A stretch of 29,094 nt of DNA from Planctomycetota bacterium (lineage in GTDB: Bacteria; Planctomycetota; PLA2; JAEUHO01): contig JAHEIK010000001.1 of the NCBI GenBank assembly GCA_024639415.1, positions 1 through 29,094 on the forward strand, written 5' to 3'. Made by a program: the position numbers and the translations under genes. Under the pieces are notes generated by a model. That model had not been told where the DNA came from. It worked only from the letters and a program-made list of their open reading frames with translations, and made no database searches. Position 1 is the stretch's first letter, and the number at the start of each line of letters is the position of its first letter. Positions 26,225-29,094 of the stretch are shown one piece after another.

Positions 26225-26973
26225 GCACCCGCCCCCGCGACGCGCCGCCGCAGCTCGCTGCAGACGTCCGCGATGCTCACGCGCAGAGGCTCGAGCAGGT
26301 CGGAGGCGGCTGCGAGGTCGCCCGCTTCTGCTGCGTCCTCCACGCGCTCGGCGGCCTGGATCGCCTCCGCCGCACCGAAGTTGCCGACCGAGCCCTTGAG
26401 CTTGTGCGCGGCGCGCTCCAGCTCGTAGGCCGCGCCCCGCTGATGGGCGTCCTCGACCTCGGCGAGCATACCGTCGGACCGCTCGAGGAACAGGGTCGCC
26501 ATCTGGCACAGCAACGCCTCGTCGCCGAGCACCAGATCCAGCGCCGCATCCCATCCCAGGACGGTGCTCGGCTCCTGCGGCGTGGGGACCTCCGCGCTCC
26601 CCTCGCCGACCACCGCGGCCATGGCTGCCTCGAGTTCCGCGATGTCGATAGGCTTGGTCACCCCAGCATCCATCCCGGCGTCGAGACAGCGCTGGAGCTT
26701 GTCCGGCCCGAAGTGCGCCGTCAGGGCGATGATCGGAATGCGGCCGCCACACTCCGCCTCATGGCGCCGGATCGCGGCTGTGGCCGCGACGCCGTCCATG
26801 ATCGGCATCTGCATGTCCATCAGGACGAGGTCGAAGCCGTTCGGCGAGGCGATCACCCGCTGCAGGGCCTCCTCGCCGTCGCGAGCGAGCGTGACCTCGT
26901 GCCCCTGCCGCTGGAGCAAGCGCACGCCCAACTGCTGATTGATCTCGTTGTCTTCGGCCAGCAGGATCCGCAT
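26221..26973 (-). CDS. Receiver-HPt fusion protein
   Basis: 250 aa. Receiver domain 1-122: AEDN (7-9), phospho-acceptor Asp53 in LMDMQMPIMDG, Thr in ALTAH and Lys in TKPIDIAEL. A linker leads to a C-terminal HPt domain with His190 in ERAAHKLKGSVGNFG, the canonical motif. It can therefore take phosphate on Asp and pass it via His. ATG 26973 is chosen because it opens the receiver domain; the region upstream reads as proline/arginine-rich nonsense. A TAGAGT box about 32 nt upstream is a candidate -10. First gene of the two-gene minus-strand set with the phosphatase. Confidence 0.92.
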   Translation of the reverse strand: MRILLAEDNEINQQLGVRLLQRQGHEVTLARDGEEALQRVIASPNGFDLVLMDMQMPIMDGVAATAAIRRHEAECGGRIPIIALTAHFGPDKLQRCLDAGMDAGVTKPIDIAELEAAMAAVVGEGSAEVPTPQEPSTVLGWDAALDLVLGDEALLCQMATLFLERSDGMLAEVEDAHQRGAAYELERAAHKLKGSVGNFGAAEAIQAAERVEDAAEAGDLAAASDLLEPLRVSIADVCSELRRRVAGAGA

Positions 26974-27034
26974 CGTCACCGCCCAGGCGCCCCCGCGCCG
27001 CCCCGACTCTACTTCAAGGGCGCCGCGACCGGGA

Positions 27035-29094
27035 TCACGAGGTGGAGGATCGGCGCAGACCGAGGGTGAGGTCGCCCTCGCCCAGGGACGTCGCCACGAT
27101 GAACATGCCGTCCTCGGGCGCGCCGTAGACGACCTCATCCGCCAGCACCTGCTCGCGGATGTAGGCCTCATGCGCCTCGACGGCAGCCCGGCAGCCTGCG
27201 TGCACGTCGACGGCCAGGACGATGCGGTCCGTCACGTCGAAGTCGGCTTCCTTGCGCGCCTGCTGCACCTTGCGCACGAGGTCGCGAGCCCAGCCCTCGG
27301 CCTCCAGCTCGGGCGTGACCACGATGTCGAGCACGACGACGGCGTCGTTGCTCTTGAGCGCGGCACTCGTCTCGCCGGCCTTGGACTCGAGCTTGAGCTC
27401 GTACTCCCCGGGCTGAAGCACCTGGCCCCCGGCCGCGACGGTGCCGTCGTCGCTCCGCGTCCAATCGCCGCTGCGCACGGCGGCGAGGACGTCCTTCATC
27501 GCCTTCCCGAGCTTGGGGCCCAGTGCGCGGCGATCGGGCGAGAGCACGTAGGTCGCGTGTGCCTCCAGGTCCTCGGTCAGCTCGACGTCCTTGACGTTGA
27601 CCTCACTCCGGATGAGGTGCCGTAGGGCCTCGAGGCGGGTGGCGTCGTGCCCCGCCACCGTGAGCGCGGCCAGCGGCAGACGCGTACGCAGGCCGTGCTC
27701 CTCGCGAAGCGCGAGCGCGGTCGAGCAGACCTCGCGGACGCGGTCCATGTCCGCGACGAGCCCATGGTCCTCGGGGAACGCGCTCGCCTCGGGCCAGTCC
27801 GCCAGATGCACGCTCGCCTCGGCCGTGAGTCCCGTATAGACGGCGTCGGAGATCAAGGGCAGCAGCGGCGCAGCCACCTTCGACAGCGTCACGAGCACCG
27901 TGTACAGCGTGTCGTAGGCGTCCCGCTTGTCTTGGCTGGCGCCCTCGCTCCAGAAGCGACCGCGGCTGCGGCGGATGTACCAGTTGTTCAGCGCGTCGAT
28001 GAACGCCGTGATGTCGGCGCACGCACCGGCGAGGTCGTAGTCGTCCATCTCGGACGTCACGCTCTCCACCAGCTCCCGCGTCTTGGCGAGGATGTAGCGG
28101 TCGAGCAGCTGCTCGGAGTCCGTGCGGAACGCAGCCTGGGTGCCGTCGATGTTGGCGTACAGGGTGAAGAAGTAGTACGCGTTCCAGATCGGGTTGATCA
28201 CGAGCCGCACGACTTCGCCGATGCCGGCGCCTTGCTCGTCGATGCGGATGTCGCCGCCGCGCAGGATCGTCGAAGACATCAGGTACCAGCGCAGCGCGTC
28301 CGCACCTTGCTCCTCGAAGACGACCTCAGGATCGGGGTAGTTGCTGTAGCGCTTGCTGAGCTTGCGCCCCTCGGCGTCGAGCACGATGCCGTGGCACATG
28401 CAGTTCTTGAAGGGCGGCCTGTCGAAGATCGCCGTGGCGAGCACGACCATCGTGTAGAACCAGCCGCGCGTCTGGGCGATGTACTCGACGATGAAGTCGG
28501 CCGGGAAGTGGTGCTCGAACCACTCCTTGTTCTCGAACGGGTAGTGCACCTGCGCGTACGGCATGGAACCGGACTCGAACCAGCAGTCGAGCACCTCGGG
28601 CACGCGCCGCATCATGCTCTTGCCGGTCGGATCGTCCGGGTTGGGACGCACCAGCTCGTCGATGTGCGGACGGTGCAGATCCGTCGGACGCACGCCGAAG
28701 TCGCGCTCGATCTCGTCGAGGCTGCCGTAGCAGTCCTCGCGGGGGTAGTTCGGGTCGTCGCTGCGCCACACGGGGATCGGCGTGCCCCAGAAGCGGTTGC
28801 GGCTGATCGACCAATCGCGCGCACCCTCGAGCCACTTGCCGAACTGGCCGTCCTTGATGTGCTCCGGGATCCAGCGGATCTGCTGGTTGAGCTCGACCAT
28901 GCGGTCGCGGAAGTCCGTGACGCGCACGTACCAGGAGCTCAGCGCCTTGTAGATCAAGGGCTTGTCGGTGCGCCAGCAGTGCGGGTAGTTGTGCTCGTAC
29001 GTCTCGTGCCGGACCAGCACCCCCGCGTCCTTGAGGTGCTTGATGATGGGCTTGTTCGCCTCGAGGACGTTGACGCCCTCCCAGTCCGAGACCT
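27035..29094 (-). CDS. ileS: Isoleucyl-tRNA synthetase, C-terminal part, type-2-like (5' end outside window)
   Basis: Charges tRNA-Ile with isoleucine. The visible part (about 686 codons) starts inside the catalytic domain (SDWEGVNVLEANKPIIK, YPHCWRTDKPLIYK, RNRFWGTPIPVW) and reads through the KMSKS-loop, here KLSKRYSNYPDP, the anticodon-binding helices and a C-terminal extension (LNVKDVELTED, TPELEAEGWARDLVRKVQQAR). KxSKRxxNYPDP and this extension match the eukaryote-like IleRS2 branch and not the E. coli type, whose loop is KMSKSxGN. The HIGH motif and start codon lie beyond the right edge. It runs in the same direction as the receiver-HPt gene, 61 bp upstream of it. Confidence 0.93.
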   Translation of the reverse strand, partial: VSDWEGVNVLEANKPIIKHLKDAGVLVRHETYEHNYPHCWRTDKPLIYKALSSWYVRVTDFRDRMVELNQQIRWIPEHIKDGQFGKWLEGARDWSISRNRFWGTPIPVWRSDDPNYPREDCYGSLDEIERDFGVRPTDLHRPHIDELVRPNPDDPTGKSMMRRVPEVLDCWFESGSMPYAQVHYPFENKEWFEHHFPADFIVEYIAQTRGWFYTMVVLATAIFDRPPFKNCMCHGIVLDAEGRKLSKRYSNYPDPEVVFEEQGADALRWYLMSSTILRGGDIRIDEQGAGIGEVVRLVINPIWNAYYFFTLYANIDGTQAAFRTDSEQLLDRYILAKTRELVESVTSEMDDYDLAGACADITAFIDALNNWYIRRSRGRFWSEGASQDKRDAYDTLYTVLVTLSKVAAPLLPLISDAVYTGLTAEASVHLADWPEASAFPEDHGLVADMDRVREVCSTALALREEHGLRTRLPLAALTVAGHDATRLEALRHLIRSEVNVKDVELTEDLEAHATYVLSPDRRALGPKLGKAMKDVLAAVRSGDWTRSDDGTVAAGGQVLQPGEYELKLESKAGETSAALKSNDAVVVLDIVVTPELEAEGWARDLVRKVQQARKEADFDVTDRIVLAVDVHAGCRAAVEAHEAYIREQVLADEVVYGAPEDGMFIVATSLGEGDLTLGLRRSSTS

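Overview
This 29 kb window is a piece of chromosome from a very GC-rich bacterium, most probably a member of the Planctomycetota. The assignment is an inference. It rests on a secreted squalene-cyclase-type toroid protein with a Gly-rich GIGGGAGGAF linker, a Ser/Thr kinase fused to a formylglycine-generating-enzyme-like domain, a second transmembrane Ser/Thr kinase, an FHA protein, an exported methyltransferase, and many genes that lack a Shine-Dalgarno sequence. No rRNA, tRNA, CRISPR array, transposase or phage gene was found. The window holds 22 protein genes, one of them cut by the right edge.

Layout. 1-911: non-coding, with two copies of a ~163 bp sequence spaced 331 bp apart, a 13 bp perfect hairpin and a possible -10 element. 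912-4411: an overlapping pair of ABC exporter half-transporters forming an asymmetric (one degenerate ATP site) heterodimer. 4698-8565: a large secreted protein that joins two ExbD-like domains to an alpha/alpha toroid, convergent with a SecD-head lipoprotein. 8629-12284: a kinase/PEGA-like/FGE-like receptor, then a MarR regulator. 12285-12532 and 17558-17764: repeat-rich spacers with GTAGGGGCC stem-loops and GTGAGGG-type short repeats. 12533-17557: an anchored unknown protein, glutaryl-CoA dehydrogenase, an FHA protein divergent from a flavin reductase, and an exported methyltransferase coupled to a lipoprotein. 17765-21139 (minus strand): a TIGR01777-type epimerase, a second kinase and a rhomboid protease. 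21152-26973: five phosphorelay genes. 27035-29094: the C-terminal two thirds or so of an isoleucyl-tRNA synthetase with type-2 features.

The clearest functional unit is the phosphorelay block. It has a Cache/PAS hybrid histidine kinase with two receiver domains, a single-domain receiver, a stand-alone HPt protein, a receiver-PP2C phosphatase and a receiver-HPt protein. These are all the parts needed for a His-Asp-His-Asp relay ending in a Ser/Thr phosphatase. With two Ser/Thr kinases and an FHA protein within 20 kb, the region is rich in phospho-signalling.

The most unusual items are: (i) the ExbD-ExbD-toroid secreted protein; (ii) a lipid-anchored SecD periplasmic head with no channel part; (iii) six genes whose ATG lies 6-9 nt after a TAnnnT box with no Shine-Dalgarno, suggesting leaderless transcripts; (iv) a FixL-like PAS that keeps the heme-ligand histidine; and (v) gene ends merged with a GTAGGG-type repeat.
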